NCBI GenBank assembly: GCA_001442925.1
Contig: LDXX01000002.1
Location: 124,001-188,000 of the forward strand
Source: Candidatus Kryptonium thompsonii
GTDB taxonomy: Bacteria; Bacteroidota; Ignavibacteria; Kryptoniales; Kryptoniaceae
Direction of reading: 5' to 3'
Length of the DNA: 64,000 nt
Below are positions 8,072 through 18,085 of this stretch, one piece after another (positions within the stretch are counted from its first letter, which is position 1; every line of letters begins with the position of its first letter). The notes under the pieces were generated by a model. The model made no database searches. It had not been told where the DNA came from and was given only the letters and a program-made list of their open reading frames with translations. Both the position numbers and the translations under genes were made by a program.

Positions 8072-8737
8072 ATGGTTCAAGAAGTAGCGTTTGAGCAAGA
8101 AAAAGTTCTTAAATCCCCGTGGGGCGGTGGAAAATCGCCGTTTGGTGTATCAAGAGAAAAATTTACGATGTGGATTTTCATTTTATCTGATGCATTTACA
8201 TTTGCTGGATTACTTGCTGGATATGGTTTTTTAAGGGCAAGTTTACCTGAATGGCCAAGTAGAATTGAAATTTTTTCTGCTTTCCCATTCGTAAGTGCAA
8301 AATTGCCTTTGCTTTTTGTCAGCATTATGACATTTATTTTGATTTGTAGCAGTTTAACCATGGCACTTGCGGTTGACGCTGGTAAAAGAATGGATAGAAA
8401 AGGTGTTATTAAATATCTCTTGCTTACAATCGGTGGAGGGTTATTGTTTTTGTTGTGTCAAGCATATGAGTGGGGACATTTAATTCATGAGGGTGCGCGC
8501 CTTACAAGCAATCCTTGGGGAGTTCCATTATTTTCTGCGTCATTTTTTGTGATAACTGGATTTCATGGTTCACATGTCTTAAGTGGAGTTATTATCTTAA
8601 CGATTATGGCGATAAGGGTTGCAAAGGGAATTTATGATAAGCGAGATTCTTATGAAGGCGTTGAGGTTGCTGGACTTTACTGGCACTTTGTCGATCTTGT
8701 CTGGGTTTTCATTTTCGCGTTTTTCTATTTGCTTTAA
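8072..8737 (+). CDS. Cytochrome c oxidase subunit III, second paralogue
   Basis: 221 residues from ATG 8072; an in-frame ATG at 8036 would overlap the previous gene by 14 bases and add a poorly hydrophobic leader, so 8072 is preferred. Five membrane helices are seen: KFTMWIFILSDAFTF, a GFLRASLPEWP loop, FHGSHVLSGVIIL and the final LYWHFVDLVWVFIF, which carries the conserved WHFVD of subunit III. It differs enough from its upstream neighbour to be an old duplication rather than a recent copy. Either paralogue could be distantly related to NorE, but the context of coxBA, ctaAB and subunit IV supports an oxidase subunit. Confidence 0.9.
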   Translation: MVQEVAFEQEKVLKSPWGGGKSPFGVSREKFTMWIFILSDAFTFAGLLAGYGFLRASLPEWPSRIEIFSAFPFVSAKLPLLFVSIMTFILICSSLTMALAVDAGKRMDRKGVIKYLLLTIGGGLLFLLCQAYEWGHLIHEGARLTSNPWGVPLFSASFFVITGFHGSHVLSGVIILTIMAIRVAKGIYDKRDSYEGVEVAGLYWHFVDLVWVFIFAFFYLL

Positions 8738-8759
8738 AAAACAAAATTAAGGTTAACTC

Positions 8760-9068
8760 ATGGCAGAAGCGGTTCACTCAAGAAAGGTTTATTGGCGTGT
8801 TTGGTTCCAACTTCTTATGATTACAGTGGTTGAAATCATTGTTGCGTTTCTCCCAATTTCGCACTATCTCATGGCTTTACTTTTTACGATAATGGCTTTG
8901 ATGAAGGCAACTTTAATAGCGGCTTATTTTATGCATTTGAAGTTTGAGCAAGTTGGGTTGATTTACTCAATAGTTTTGCCGTTGATTTTAATTATAGCTC
9001 TTGCGGCTGCTTTAATTCCAGATGGAAGCGTTGCTCTTTTGATGCGACTTGGTTTGGGTTATTATTAA
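8760..9068 (+). CDS. Prokaryotic cytochrome c oxidase subunit IV
   Basis: 102 residues with three membrane helices (about 12-32, 36-60 and 65-85). The central ALMKATLIAAYFMHLKFE segment is the hallmark of the bacterial COX4/CtaF family, small subunits that stabilise aa3-type oxidases. It follows the second subunit III by 22 bases. Length is normal for the family. Confidence 0.88.
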   Translation: MAEAVHSRKVYWRVWFQLLMITVVEIIVAFLPISHYLMALLFTIMALMKATLIAAYFMHLKFEQVGLIYSIVLPLILIIALAAALIPDGSVALLMRLGLGYY

Positions 9069-9091
9069 AAAATTAGATAAACTTTTAAAAA

Positions 9092-9694
9092 ATGCCTGGT
9101 AAGAGAATTGTTATTGCAATTTTAAGTATTGGGATTGGAATTTTTATAGCTTTGAAGATTCAAATTTGGAAAGTTTCATCCGCTGCCATTTTGCCAACTT
9201 ATGGTGAAGTTCCTGAATTTAGTTTAATTGATCATCATGGGCAGGAAATTAATCTTGAAAAGTTAAAGGGTAGCGTATTTGTCGCTGACTTTTTCTTTAC
9301 AAGTTGTGCCGGGATTTGTCCAAGGATGACGGAGCAAATGACAAGGGTTCAAGAGGCATTTAAAGATGAGCAAAGGGTTAAACTTGTTTCGTTTACTGTT
9401 GACCCTGAAAGAGATTCGGTGTGGGTTCTTTCTGAATATGCAAAAGGATGGGGTGCTATTGACGGTAAATGGTTTTTCATCACAGGTGAAAAGAAAAAAA
9501 TTTATGAACTTGCAAGAAAAGGTTTTAAACTACCAGTTGAAGAGGGCGATGGTGGACCTAATGATTTTATTCATAGCGATAGATTTGTGCTTGTCGATAG
9601 TAAAGGTAGGATAAGGGGTTACTATAGTGGGACGGACCCCGAGGATGTTGACAAGTTGATAAGAGATGTAAAATTAGTTTTGAGGGAAAAGTGA
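9092..9694 (+). CDS. SCO1/SenC/PrrC-family copper chaperone
   Basis: 200 residues: an N-terminal membrane anchor (about 5-22) then a thioredoxin fold. Copper/redox residues are Cys72 and Cys76 in the CAGICP motif and His161 in FIHSDRF, the standard SCO triad. VDPERDS and FFFTSC are also conserved. The protein delivers copper to, or reduces the cysteines of, the CuA site of subunit II. Its stop overlaps the GTG start of the DUF420 gene (9691-9694), a sign of translational coupling. Confidence 0.93.
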   Translation: MPGKRIVIAILSIGIGIFIALKIQIWKVSSAAILPTYGEVPEFSLIDHHGQEINLEKLKGSVFVADFFFTSCAGICPRMTEQMTRVQEAFKDEQRVKLVSFTVDPERDSVWVLSEYAKGWGAIDGKWFFITGEKKKIYELARKGFKLPVEEGDGGPNDFIHSDRFVLVDSKGRIRGYYSGTDPEDVDKLIRDVKLVLREK

Positions 9695-10107
9695 TAAAAA
9701 TTTTGCCAAATATAAATGCGATCTTTAATCTGCTAAGTTTATTGTTTCTTTCGCTTGGATTTTTAAGCATCAGAAGAAAGCATGTTAAGAGGCATAAGAT
9801 ATTTATGCTCTCCGCTTTTGTTTCTTCAACTCTTTTTTTGATCAGTTATCTTGTTTACCACTATAACGCTGGCGTTACTCGGTTTCAAGGTCAAGGAATG
9901 TGGCGGTTGATTTATTTTTCGATTTTATCATCTCACACTTTCCTTGCCGTGCTTGCTCTTCCGATGGCTGTAATTACATTGATTCTTGCACTGCTTGGGA
10001 GGTTTGATAAACATCCGAAAGTTGCACGGATAACACTGCCAATATGGATGTATGTTTCATTGACAGGGGTCTTGATTTACTTGATGCTTTATCATTTTTT
10101 CAGTTAA
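9691..10107 (+). CDS. DUF420 membrane protein (CtaM-like oxidase assembly factor)
   Basis: 138 residues starting at GTG 9691, which overlaps the SCO stop codon; a GAGGGA ribosome-binding site lies at 9682-9687. Four membrane helices are predicted. The NAIFNLLSLLFLSLGF, HKIFMLSAF, LVYHYNAG, LSSHTFLA and HPKVARITLPIWMYVS segments fit the DUF420 family; histidines in the helices could bind copper or heme. A DUF420 protein, CtaM, is needed for aa3 oxidase maturation in Gram-positive bacteria, and the position at the end of this cox operon supports a similar role. Confidence 0.85.
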   Translation: MIKILPNINAIFNLLSLLFLSLGFLSIRRKHVKRHKIFMLSAFVSSTLFLISYLVYHYNAGVTRFQGQGMWRLIYFSILSSHTFLAVLALPMAVITLILALLGRFDKHPKVARITLPIWMYVSLTGVLIYLMLYHFFS

Positions 10108-10127
10108 AAATAAATTTTGGCTATGAG

Positions 10128-10355
10128 ATGAGGAAATTATTAATGTTGTTTTTGACTCTATTTTTGGCTGTTAATTCTGTTTATTCCCAATGCGCAATGT
10201 GTAAAGCAAATATCACTAACTCTGAAGAGGGAGCTCAGCTTGCTGCTGGTATAAACGATGGAATTGTTTATTTACTCGTTGTCCCATATTTAATTTTTGC
10301 TGGATTTGCATTGGCAATTTATGTTTCAGCGAAGAGAAAAAATAGACAGTTTTGA
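10128..10355 (+). CDS. Small CxxC membrane protein at the end of the cox operon
   Basis: 75 residues from ATG 10128. The reading frame opens at 10044, but the first 84 bases overlap the DUF420 gene and would precede a perfectly good signal peptide, so 10128 is chosen. After the signal peptide (about 1-20, cut near VYSQ) comes CAMCKANI, then a short polar stretch and one membrane helix (about 46-66) ending in a basic tail. Similar small proteins with CAMC near the mature N-terminus occur at the end of oxidase operons in Bacteroidota. The CxxC suggests metal binding or a redox role in oxidase assembly; function unproven. Confidence 0.75.
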   Translation: MRKLLMLFLTLFLAVNSVYSQCAMCKANITNSEEGAQLAAGINDGIVYLLVVPYLIFAGFALAIYVSAKRKNRQF

Positions 10356-10435
10356 AAAGTGGTTCAATTTTTGTATATTTTAAGCCAAAGCCCAAGTCAA
10401 TCTTGCACTGCTTGGGAAAAGTAAAACAAATTTAG

Positions 10436-11853
<1,418 letters not shown>

Positions 11854-11854
<1 letters not shown>

Positions 11855-12213
11855 TGGATAAACTAATTCAAGTTGAAATTTTAACTCCCGAAAATGTCGT
11901 CTATCGTGGCAAGGTTAAAAGTATCACTCTCCCTGGAGTGATGGGAAGTTTTCAAGTTCTTTATAATCACGCACCTTTGATAAGTACACTTGAAGTTGGA
12001 AAGGTTAAAATTGTCGATGAAAACGGAAATGTGCTTTACTTCGCGGTATCAGATGGATTTGCGGAGGTTAAAAACAATGCTGTCATCGTGCTTGTTGATT
12101 CAGCTGAGCAATATGAGAAAGCGAAGGTGAATGAAGTGGTAAAGGAGAAGAAGAAACAAAGGTTGGTTTCTGGATTTGTTGCTACAGATGTAAGGGATAG
12201 AACTTATTTCTAA
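11854..12213 (+). CDS. atpC: F1 ATP synthase subunit epsilon
   Basis: 119 residues; ATG 11854 shares its first base with the atpD stop. The N-terminal ten-strand sandwich is complete (VEILTPENVVYRG, GSFQVLYNHAPLIS, VSDGFAEVKNN). The C-terminal helical region is short, only about 35 residues with one EKAKVNEVVKEKKKQR helix, compared with two helices in many homologues. Short epsilon subunits are known in the Chlorobi/Bacteroidota group, so inhibition by the extended C-terminal hairpin is likely weak or absent. It links rotation of gamma to the catalytic head. Confidence 0.93.
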
Positions 12214-12231
12214 AAGTAACTTGGCTGGAAA

Positions 12232-12570
12232 ATGTCTCATGTTAATATAGAAAAGCCTGTAAGGAAAAAGAAGGTTAAACTTATTGCTTTTGTCAATCCC
12301 GAAGGCTGTACTGGATGTGAGGTTTGCATTGAGTTTTGCCCTGTTGATTGTATTTATAAAGTTAGGGGACCTGAATATATTGATTCATTTAATGGTGTTA
12401 AGTCTGCAACGCTTGACATTTTAAAGGAAAGCCTTGCAAATGGGGTAAATCCGTTTTCAAATGTAAATGGTGTTGTTATAGTTGATGAAGATATTTGCAT
12501 AGGTTGTAAGCTTTGTGCAAAGTATTGCCCTTGGGAAACAATAGACATGGTTCAAAAAGATAGTGAATAA
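12232..12570 (+). CDS. 2[4Fe-4S] ferredoxin-type protein
   Basis: 112 residues with two cluster-binding motifs: Cys26, 29, 32 and 36 (CTGCEVCIEFCPVDC) and Cys89, 92, 95 and 99 (CIGCKLCAKYCPW). Both are C-x2-C-x2-C-x3-C-P patterns. A 50-residue insert separates them, longer than in small clostridial ferredoxins. No signal peptide, so it is cytoplasmic. Its stop overlaps the start of the Rrf2 regulator, and bc-complex genes follow, so it may take part in electron transfer or in signalling to the regulator. The partner is not known from sequence. Confidence 0.85.
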   Translation: MSHVNIEKPVRKKKVKLIAFVNPEGCTGCEVCIEFCPVDCIYKVRGPEYIDSFNGVKSATLDILKESLANGVNPFSNVNGVVIVDEDICIGCKLCAKYCPWETIDMVQKDSE

Positions 12571-13022
12571 TGTCTGGGATGGTAGATATATCTAAATCCC
12601 TTGGCTATGCGATACATGCGTTAATTTACATGGGCATAAAGGGAGACAAAAAACTTGTTCGAGCATCTGAGGTGGCTCGTGAGTGTGGATTATCGGTTAG
12701 CTATATGATGAAAATCCTTCAAGCATTGCGCCGTGCAGGTATAGTTGATAGCACAATTGGGGTAAAAGGTGGTTATGTTCTTGCTCGCCCGTTGAGCAAG
12801 ATAACGCTTTATGATGTTATTGTGGCTATTGAACCTGCAAGGGATGAGATTTGTTATCTTTCAACTGCTATTGGTTGTCGATTTAAGAAGAATTGTCTTG
12901 TGAGAAATTTATTCGGTGAAGTGAACGAAAAAGTGAAAATCTCTCTTAAATCTGTAAATTTGCAAGCAGTTGTTGATTCAATCGGGGATAAGATTTGTAT
13001 CTTTTTCCCGCATAAGATATAA
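12570..13022 (+). CDS. Rrf2-family transcriptional regulator with a three-cysteine cluster site
   Basis: 150 residues. An N-terminal winged helix is seen (ASEVARECGLSVSYMMKILQ, then GGYVLARP). Cys95, Cys103 and Cys109 make a C-x7-C-x5-C arrangement, the place where IscR/NsrR-type proteins bind an Fe-S cluster. Translation may begin at Met1 or Met4; the former overlaps the ferredoxin stop by one base. Directly downstream, after a candidate promoter, is the first Rieske/cytochrome b cluster. Sensing of O2, NO or iron state and control of the respiratory genes nearby is plausible from family knowledge, but the signal cannot be read from the sequence. Confidence 0.85.
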   Translation: MSGMVDISKSLGYAIHALIYMGIKGDKKLVRASEVARECGLSVSYMMKILQALRRAGIVDSTIGVKGGYVLARPLSKITLYDVIVAIEPARDEICYLSTAIGCRFKKNCLVRNLFGEVNEKVKISLKSVNLQAVVDSIGDKICIFFPHKI

Positions 13023-13027
13023 TTTTT

Positions 13028-13056
13028 TTGTCTTTAAAAAGGACACTTTTTATCTT
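13028..13056 (+). promoter_or_regulatory. Candidate promoter of the first bc-complex operon
   Basis: TTGTCT (13028-13033), a 17-base spacer and TATCTT (13051-13056) fit a sigma-70-like promoter; the Rieske ATG follows 36 bases later. The same -10 hexamer with 17-base spacing occurs at the lacI promoter (51248-51276). Pattern reading only. Confidence 0.4.
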
Positions 13057-13091
13057 AATTTAAAACAAAAACAAATTTTAAGCCTTTTCAC

Positions 13092-13688
13092 ATGAGTGAA
13101 AGCTTAAATCAGACAACGAATCAGGATGTTGTGCAGAAGGATGTAAAAAAGAAAGTTATTCCAAGACAAGACAAACCACCCGAAAACGACACAGGGCTCT
13201 GGAAGTTTAATCGTCGTTCTTTTCTGACGCTTACTGGTTGGCTTGGATTTTTAGGATTTATTTTTACATCAATTATTGGTGCGATTAGATATATGTTTCC
13301 GCGTGTTCTCTATGAACCACCAACCACATTTAAGGCAGGGTATCCCGATGAATACACTGTTGGAGAGGTGAGTGAAAGATTTAAAGATTCACAACGCGTG
13401 TGGATAGTTCGCGAGGAAGATGGATTTTACGCTCTTCTCGCCGTTTGCACTCATCTTGGTTGCACACCGAGGTGGCTCAGTAGCGAGAATAAATTCAAGT
13501 GCCCGTGCCATGGAAGTGGATTTAGAAAATCTGGGATTAATTTCGAAGGACCTGCGCCGAGACCGCTTGAAAGAGTAAAGATAACGCTTGCGGAAGATGG
13601 ACAGATTTTAATTGACAAAGGCATCACATATAGGTATGAAAAAGGTGAATGGGGAAAGCCAGGCTCATTCTTGCCGTACAGAGGTTAA
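13092..13688 (+). CDS. Rieske iron-sulfur protein of the first quinol:cytochrome c oxidoreductase
   Basis: 198 residues. After a charged 38-residue leader, a twin-arginine motif (NRRSFLT, Arg41-Arg42) and a membrane helix (about 46-67) form a Tat-type signal anchor. The [2Fe-2S] ligands are Cys119 and His121 (CTHLGC) and Cys137 and His140 (CPCHGSGF); Cys124 and Cys139 form the family disulfide. GPAPRPLERV follows. It passes electrons from quinol to the cytochrome c subunit. Next come the split cytochrome b genes and the 8-heme cytochrome, all with gaps of about 25 bases. Confidence 0.95.
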   Translation: MSESLNQTTNQDVVQKDVKKKVIPRQDKPPENDTGLWKFNRRSFLTLTGWLGFLGFIFTSIIGAIRYMFPRVLYEPPTTFKAGYPDEYTVGEVSERFKDSQRVWIVREEDGFYALLAVCTHLGCTPRWLSSENKFKCPCHGSGFRKSGINFEGPAPRPLERVKITLAEDGQILIDKGITYRYEKGEWGKPGSFLPYRG

Positions 13689-13713
13689 TTTAAAACAAAT
13701 TAAGCTTTGAAGT

Positions 13714-14490
13714 ATGCTTGCTCAAATAAAGAAGAAAATAAAAAGTTCAGATATTTACAAATCAATTTTTCGACATGGCTACGAAGATACGCAGAGAAAT
13801 AGAGCCTTAATGGTTGTTGATAATGTTTTTCTGCATCTTCATCCAGTGAGAGTTTCAAGGCACGCTGTAAATTATGGTTATACATGGGGAATGGGTGGGA
13901 TTTCATTTCTTCTGTTTATAATTCTTACGATAACAGGAGTGATTTTAATGTTTTATTATCGGCCAGCTGCTGAATATGCTTACGAAGATATGAAGTATTT
14001 AATGAACGATGTTCCATTCGGTGCGTTGATAAGAAATATGCATCGCTGGTCAGCTCACCTTATGGTTATAACAGTCATGCTTCATATGTTTAGGGTATTT
14101 TTAACAGGTTCATATAAACCACCGAGACAATTTAATTGGGTTATTGGAGTTATACTTTTACTTCTGACATTTCTCTTAAGTTTCACGGGTTATCTTTTAC
14201 CTTGGGATCAGCTTGCTATATGGGCTGTGACGGTTGGAACTAATATGGCACGCGCGACGCCATTTCTTGGGCATCAAGGACCTTTCGGTCCTGAGCTTGG
14301 GATGAGGCCTGATAATGATATAAGATTTTTGCTTCTTGGAGGAACACAGGTTGGTCCACCAGCTTTGTTGAGATTTTATGTGCTTCACTGCATCTTTCTT
14401 CCACTTGTCACAGCAATTTTCCTTGCTGTTCATTTTTGGCGCGTGAGGAAAGATGGAGGTATTTCAGGTCCTTCTCCAAAAAAGATTTAA
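13714..14490 (+). CDS. Cytochrome b, N-terminal (b6-like) subunit
   Basis: 258 residues, the four-helix heme-binding half. Bis-His ligands are His110/His124 on helix B and His225/His240 on helix D; the 14 residues between the latter two are typical of b6-type proteins. The GYLLPWDQ motif (159-166) lies near the quinol site. The chloroplast b6 cysteine that binds heme ci is not present. A loop with [15 protein letters not shown] between helices C and D is longer than in b6. It works with the next gene (subunit IV-like) as a split cytochrome b. Confidence 0.94.
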   Translation: MLAQIKKKIKSSDIYKSIFRHGYEDTQRNRALMVVDNVFLHLHPVRVSRHAVNYGYTWGMGGISFLLFIILTITGVILMFYYRPAAEYAYEDMKYLMNDVPFGALIRNMHRWSAHLMVITVMLHMFRVFLTGSYKPPRQFNWVIGVILLLLTFLLSFTGYLLPWDQLAIWAVTVGTNMARATPFLGHQGPFGPELGMRPDNDIRFLLLGGTQVGPPALLRFYVLHCIFLPLVTAIFLAVHFWRVRKDGGISGPSPKKI

Positions 14491-14514
14491 AATAAAATTT
14501 CAGGTTTTGGAAGT

Positions 14515-15408
14515 ATGCACAATCTTTTGAGAATTCTTGGGAACCCAGATAATTTCCCTATAATAATACTTCTTTTCACAGTTTACGGTTTCTTTATTTA
14601 TGCTATGAAGAAAGCGAAAAGAAATGACGAGCGTGGCGTACCATACGAAGCCGATGAAACGGACAAAGTTCAAGTTTGGCCATATCTGGTTAGAATTGAA
14701 TTTATTGCAGCAATTGCTGTTATGGCTTTTGTTTTGGCTTGGTCAATTGCCTTTGATGCCCCACTTGAAGAGCCTGCAAATCCTACCTTAACCCCGAACC
14801 CGTCAAAGGCTCCATGGTATTTCCTTGGGCTTCAGGAAATGCTTGTTTACTTCGATCCGTGGATTGCTGGAGTTCTGTTGCCTGGACTTATTATAATCGG
14901 CTTGATGGCGATACCATATATTGATATAAACCCAAAGGGTAATGGTTATTATACATTCAAGGAAAGGAAATGGGCAATTACAATTTTTTCGTTTGGCTTT
15001 CTTGTGCTTTGGGTTCTTTTAATTTTCGTTGGTACATTTTTCAGAGGGCCTGGTTGGAATTTCTTCTGGCCTTGGGAGGAATGGGACCCGCATAAGGTTG
15101 TTGCAATCACGAATGTTGATCTAACTGAACTTTTTGGGATCCCAACTTATAATCCAGATGGAACTTTAAATCCAATTGCATCTATTTTAGGTGGAGTTGT
15201 TGTTATAGGGTATTACGCTATTTTAATGCCAATTGGTTGGCTGTGGTTGAAAAAGAAAATGCCTGATTTTGCTGAAAAATTTGGCTTGACAAGATATGTG
15301 ATCACATCTTACTTGTTTTTGACTATGATCGCTTTACCTATAAAGATGATCTTGAGATGGACTTTAAATGTTAAGTACGTGTGGGTGACACCATGGTTTA
15401 ATGTTTAA
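14515..15408 (+). CDS. Cytochrome b, C-terminal (subunit IV-like) subunit
   Basis: 297 residues. The EEPANPTLTPNPSKAPWYF segment contains the APWYF version of the PEWY quinol-oxidation motif. It has about five to six membrane helices instead of the three in plant subunit IV; an extra helix pair follows a long polar loop (FFWPWEEWDPHKVVAITNVD). It completes the quinol-oxidising site with the b6-like protein upstream. Confidence 0.92.
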   Translation: MHNLLRILGNPDNFPIIILLFTVYGFFIYAMKKAKRNDERGVPYEADETDKVQVWPYLVRIEFIAAIAVMAFVLAWSIAFDAPLEEPANPTLTPNPSKAPWYFLGLQEMLVYFDPWIAGVLLPGLIIIGLMAIPYIDINPKGNGYYTFKERKWAITIFSFGFLVLWVLLIFVGTFFRGPGWNFFWPWEEWDPHKVVAITNVDLTELFGIPTYNPDGTLNPIASILGGVVVIGYYAILMPIGWLWLKKKMPDFAEKFGLTRYVITSYLFLTMIALPIKMILRWTLNVKYVWVTPWFNV

Positions 15409-15431
15409 TTAAAAACAAAAAACGAAGCCAA

Positions 15432-18029
15432 ATGTTTTTTAAATGGTTAAAAAAGCGTAGAGAGATACCAGTTGAACAAAGAAGGTATGACAAAATTTAT
15501 CTATCGCTTGCACTTGTTCTTTTTCTTGCCACATTATGGGCTGTTATTGATGAAGTTTCAACTCGAAGGCCTTGGAAGGAATATCAGAAAAAATTTTATC
15601 AATTGAAACTTGCGAAGCTTGACTCACTATACAGGATTGCGGTCGCAAACTTTGATAGCGCAAGATATAAAGAGCTATCTGAGGCACTTGCAAAGGCAAA
15701 GTCGGAACTTCAATCCGAAGAATATAAAAAAGCCCTTGCTGAATACAAGCAGTATGAAAAAGAACTTGCTGAGTTAACGAGAGAATTTCAATTCGCGAAA
15801 AGCAGGTCTGATGAATACTATTACTTTTATCAAAAAGCGAAACTTGAAAATAAAGGTGATAAAGAAGTCCGAGATTGGTGGACAAAGATACAGCGCGAGG
15901 AAGCGTTGATGAATGAATTTAACGCGAAGATAGAGGAATTAACGAAGAAGAGAGATGAAGCATGGGCAATAGTTAAAAGCTACAGGACAAAGGTTAGCGA
16001 TATTGAGCATGAGATTGATAAACTTTTTGAAGAAATAAACAAAATTAAAGATAGGATTCAAAAGACAAAAGAAGCTCAGATAAAAATTATTCAGGTGATA
16101 TTACCTGAATTTGAGCGGACAAATTTTGGAACCTTAAAAGCTCGAGTTGATAGATGTCAAACTTGTCATCTTGGGTGGAATGATCCTCTCTTTGAAGATG
16201 CTCCTCAGCCGTTTAGAACACATCCAAATCTCGAACTTCTTCAAAAGCATAACCCAGAAACATTTGGTTGCACACCATGTCATCGTGGTCAAGGACCAGC
16301 TCTTACTGAAGGATATGCGCATGGGGATAAAGATAAGCATTGGGAATGGCCAATTTTGAAAAAAGAGTATATCGAAGCTGGGTGCAACGATTGTCATTTC
16401 AATGAGATTAATCTAAAGTGGGCGCCAACGCTTACTATGGGAAAACATATTTTGATTGAGTCGGGTTGTTATGGATGTCATGGTATCGATGGATATAATG
16501 ATTTTCCAAAAGTTGCACCAAGTTTAAATAATCTTCTTGTTAAAACAACCCCAGGATGGATTTATCGATGGCTTTTAAGTCCACGTGAGTATTTGCCTCA
16601 TGGTAGGATGCCAGATTTTAAGTTAACGCCTGAAGAAGCCGAGGCTATAACTGCTTATCTTGTTAAGATCGGGCAAGATAGTATGAGGAACTGGCAGTAT
16701 CAATTTAAATATCAAGGTGGTGGCAACCCAGCTCGTGGGAAGGAACTTGTCGAAAACATTGGTTGTCTTGGGTGTCATGCAGTTGGAGATAACAAAGTTG
16801 TAAGGGAAACGCGAGGTTTAAATTACGATATCGCGCCTGAATTAACGAAAGTTGGAAGTAAAGTAAATCCTCAATGGCTTTATGATTGGCTCAAAAATCC
16901 GAGGCATTATCTCCCGAATACGAAAATGCCGAGCTTGAGATTAACAGATCAAGAGGCAAGCGATATTGTCGCTTATCTGATGACCCTGAAGGACACAGTG
17001 GATTATGCAAGTATAAAAATAGACTACTCCGAAAGCAAAGCGGAGCAGGGTTTAAGATTGATAAAAAGTTATGGTTGTTATGGTTGCCACGATATAAGGG
17101 GAACGGAAAGGGAGACGAAGGTAAGCGTTGATATTTCCGACTTTGCGCGGAAAAATATTGAACAGCTTGATTTTGGATATAAAGAGCATTTGCCTAAAGA
17201 TCGCCTTGTTTGGCTTGCTGAAAAATTGCGTGATCCCCGCGGTTATTCAACGGAAAGAATACAGTTGAAGATGCCGCAGTTTAATTTTACAGATAAAGAG
17301 ATAAAGGCGTTGGTAACTTTGATAGCAAGTTTTAAAAAGAATGAAGTTGGACCGAAGTATGTTCAAACATTTGATAAAAAGAGAAAAGAAATCAACGAAG
17401 GTAGAAGGTTAACCCTTTGGTATAATTGTATCAATTGTCATCAAATTGAAGAGCAAGGTGGATATATACACCCAATGATTGAAGATCCAGGGTTACGCCC
17501 ACCATTACTTACAATTGAAGGTGCGAAGGTTCAAGAGCCGTGGCTTTATCAATTTTTGAAAAATCCAAGCACGATAAGACCATGGTTTAAACTGCGAATG
17601 CCGACATTTCAACTTACAGATGATGAGATAACAGCGCTGATAAAATACTTTCTTGGCTTAAGTAATCAAGAATTCAAGGTTAGAAGTTATGATGTCCCAC
17701 TTGAGCAAAAATATGTTTCAGCTGGAAAAGTCTTGTTTGACAGATTACAGTGTTTGAAATGTCATACCGTTGGGAGTGGTTTATCTGCTTCAATGCTTGC
17801 TCCAAATCTTGATCTTGCCCCTACTAGATTAAAACCTGAGTGGGTTATTGATTGGTTGCGTGATCCTCAATCAATTCAACCTGGAACAAATATGCCGACA
17901 TTTTTCTACGAAGGGACTACTCCAGTTCCTGATGTGCTTGATGGGAATGCAAATGAACAGATAAGAGCGTTGCGTGATTATATCTGGACATTTGCCCGAA
18001 GAAGGGCACCAAATTTAGTTAATAGATAA
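15432..18029 (+). CDS. Octaheme c-type cytochrome with membrane anchor and coiled coil
   Basis: 865 residues: an N-terminal basic stretch and one membrane helix (about 24-42), a long charged coiled coil (about 55-230), then a periplasmic region with eight CxxCH heme sites (CQTCH, CTPCH, CNDCH, CYGCH, CLGCH, CYGCH, CINCH, CLKCH). The later sites sit in repeated mono-heme modules with the pattern CxxCH, then APxL, then WLxxPRxYLP, then MPxxxLTxxEAxxIxAYL, so the protein looks like duplicated cytochrome c class I domains. As the last gene of the bc operon it probably replaces cytochrome c1/f and wires the complex to the oxidase. The coiled coil may hold the hemes away from the membrane. Confidence 0.9.
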   Translation: MFFKWLKKRREIPVEQRRYDKIYLSLALVLFLATLWAVIDEVSTRRPWKEYQKKFYQLKLAKLDSLYRIAVANFDSARYKELSEALAKAKSELQSEEYKKALAEYKQYEKELAELTREFQFAKSRSDEYYYFYQKAKLENKGDKEVRDWWTKIQREEALMNEFNAKIEELTKKRDEAWAIVKSYRTKVSDIEHEIDKLFEEINKIKDRIQKTKEAQIKIIQVILPEFERTNFGTLKARVDRCQTCHLGWNDPLFEDAPQPFRTHPNLELLQKHNPETFGCTPCHRGQGPALTEGYAHGDKDKHWEWPILKKEYIEAGCNDCHFNEINLKWAPTLTMGKHILIESGCYGCHGIDGYNDFPKVAPSLNNLLVKTTPGWIYRWLLSPREYLPHGRMPDFKLTPEEAEAITAYLVKIGQDSMRNWQYQFKYQGGGNPARGKELVENIGCLGCHAVGDNKVVRETRGLNYDIAPELTKVGSKVNPQWLYDWLKNPRHYLPNTKMPSLRLTDQEASDIVAYLMTLKDTVDYASIKIDYSESKAEQGLRLIKSYGCYGCHDIRGTERETKVSVDISDFARKNIEQLDFGYKEHLPKDRLVWLAEKLRDPRGYSTERIQLKMPQFNFTDKEIKALVTLIASFKKNEVGPKYVQTFDKKRKEINEGRRLTLWYNCINCHQIEEQGGYIHPMIEDPGLRPPLLTIEGAKVQEPWLYQFLKNPSTIRPWFKLRMPTFQLTDDEITALIKYFLGLSNQEFKVRSYDVPLEQKYVSAGKVLFDRLQCLKCHTVGSGLSASMLAPNLDLAPTRLKPEWVIDWLRDPQSIQPGTNMPTFFYEGTTPVPDVLDGNANEQIRALRDYIWTFARRRAPNLVNR

Positions 18030-18039
18030 AGATAGATCA

Positions 18040-18068
18040 GGGGTAGCCATTGTTGGCTACCCCTTTTT
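18040..18068 (+). terminator. Rho-independent terminator after the first bc operon
   Basis: A perfect 10-bp stem (GGGGTAGCCA with TGGCTACCCC) around a TTGT loop is followed by five T. It lies 10 bases after the octaheme cytochrome stop and ends a co-directional run that began at 2049. Confidence 0.93.
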
Positions 18069-18085
18069 ATTTTTAGCCTTTTTAT

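Noticed and set aside
10044-10127. Upstream start for the small CAMC protein
   Set aside because: The extra residues overlap the DUF420 gene and would bury a clear signal peptide beginning at 10128.
10391-10416. CCCAAG/CTTGGG hairpin before atpD as a terminator
   Set aside because: Only 6 bp of stem, a 14-base loop and no T-tract after it.
13040-13056. Third copy of the cox/nos palindrome before the first bc operon
   Set aside because: AGGACACTTTTTATCTT resembles it, but the right half is the -10 hexamer and the arms do not pair.
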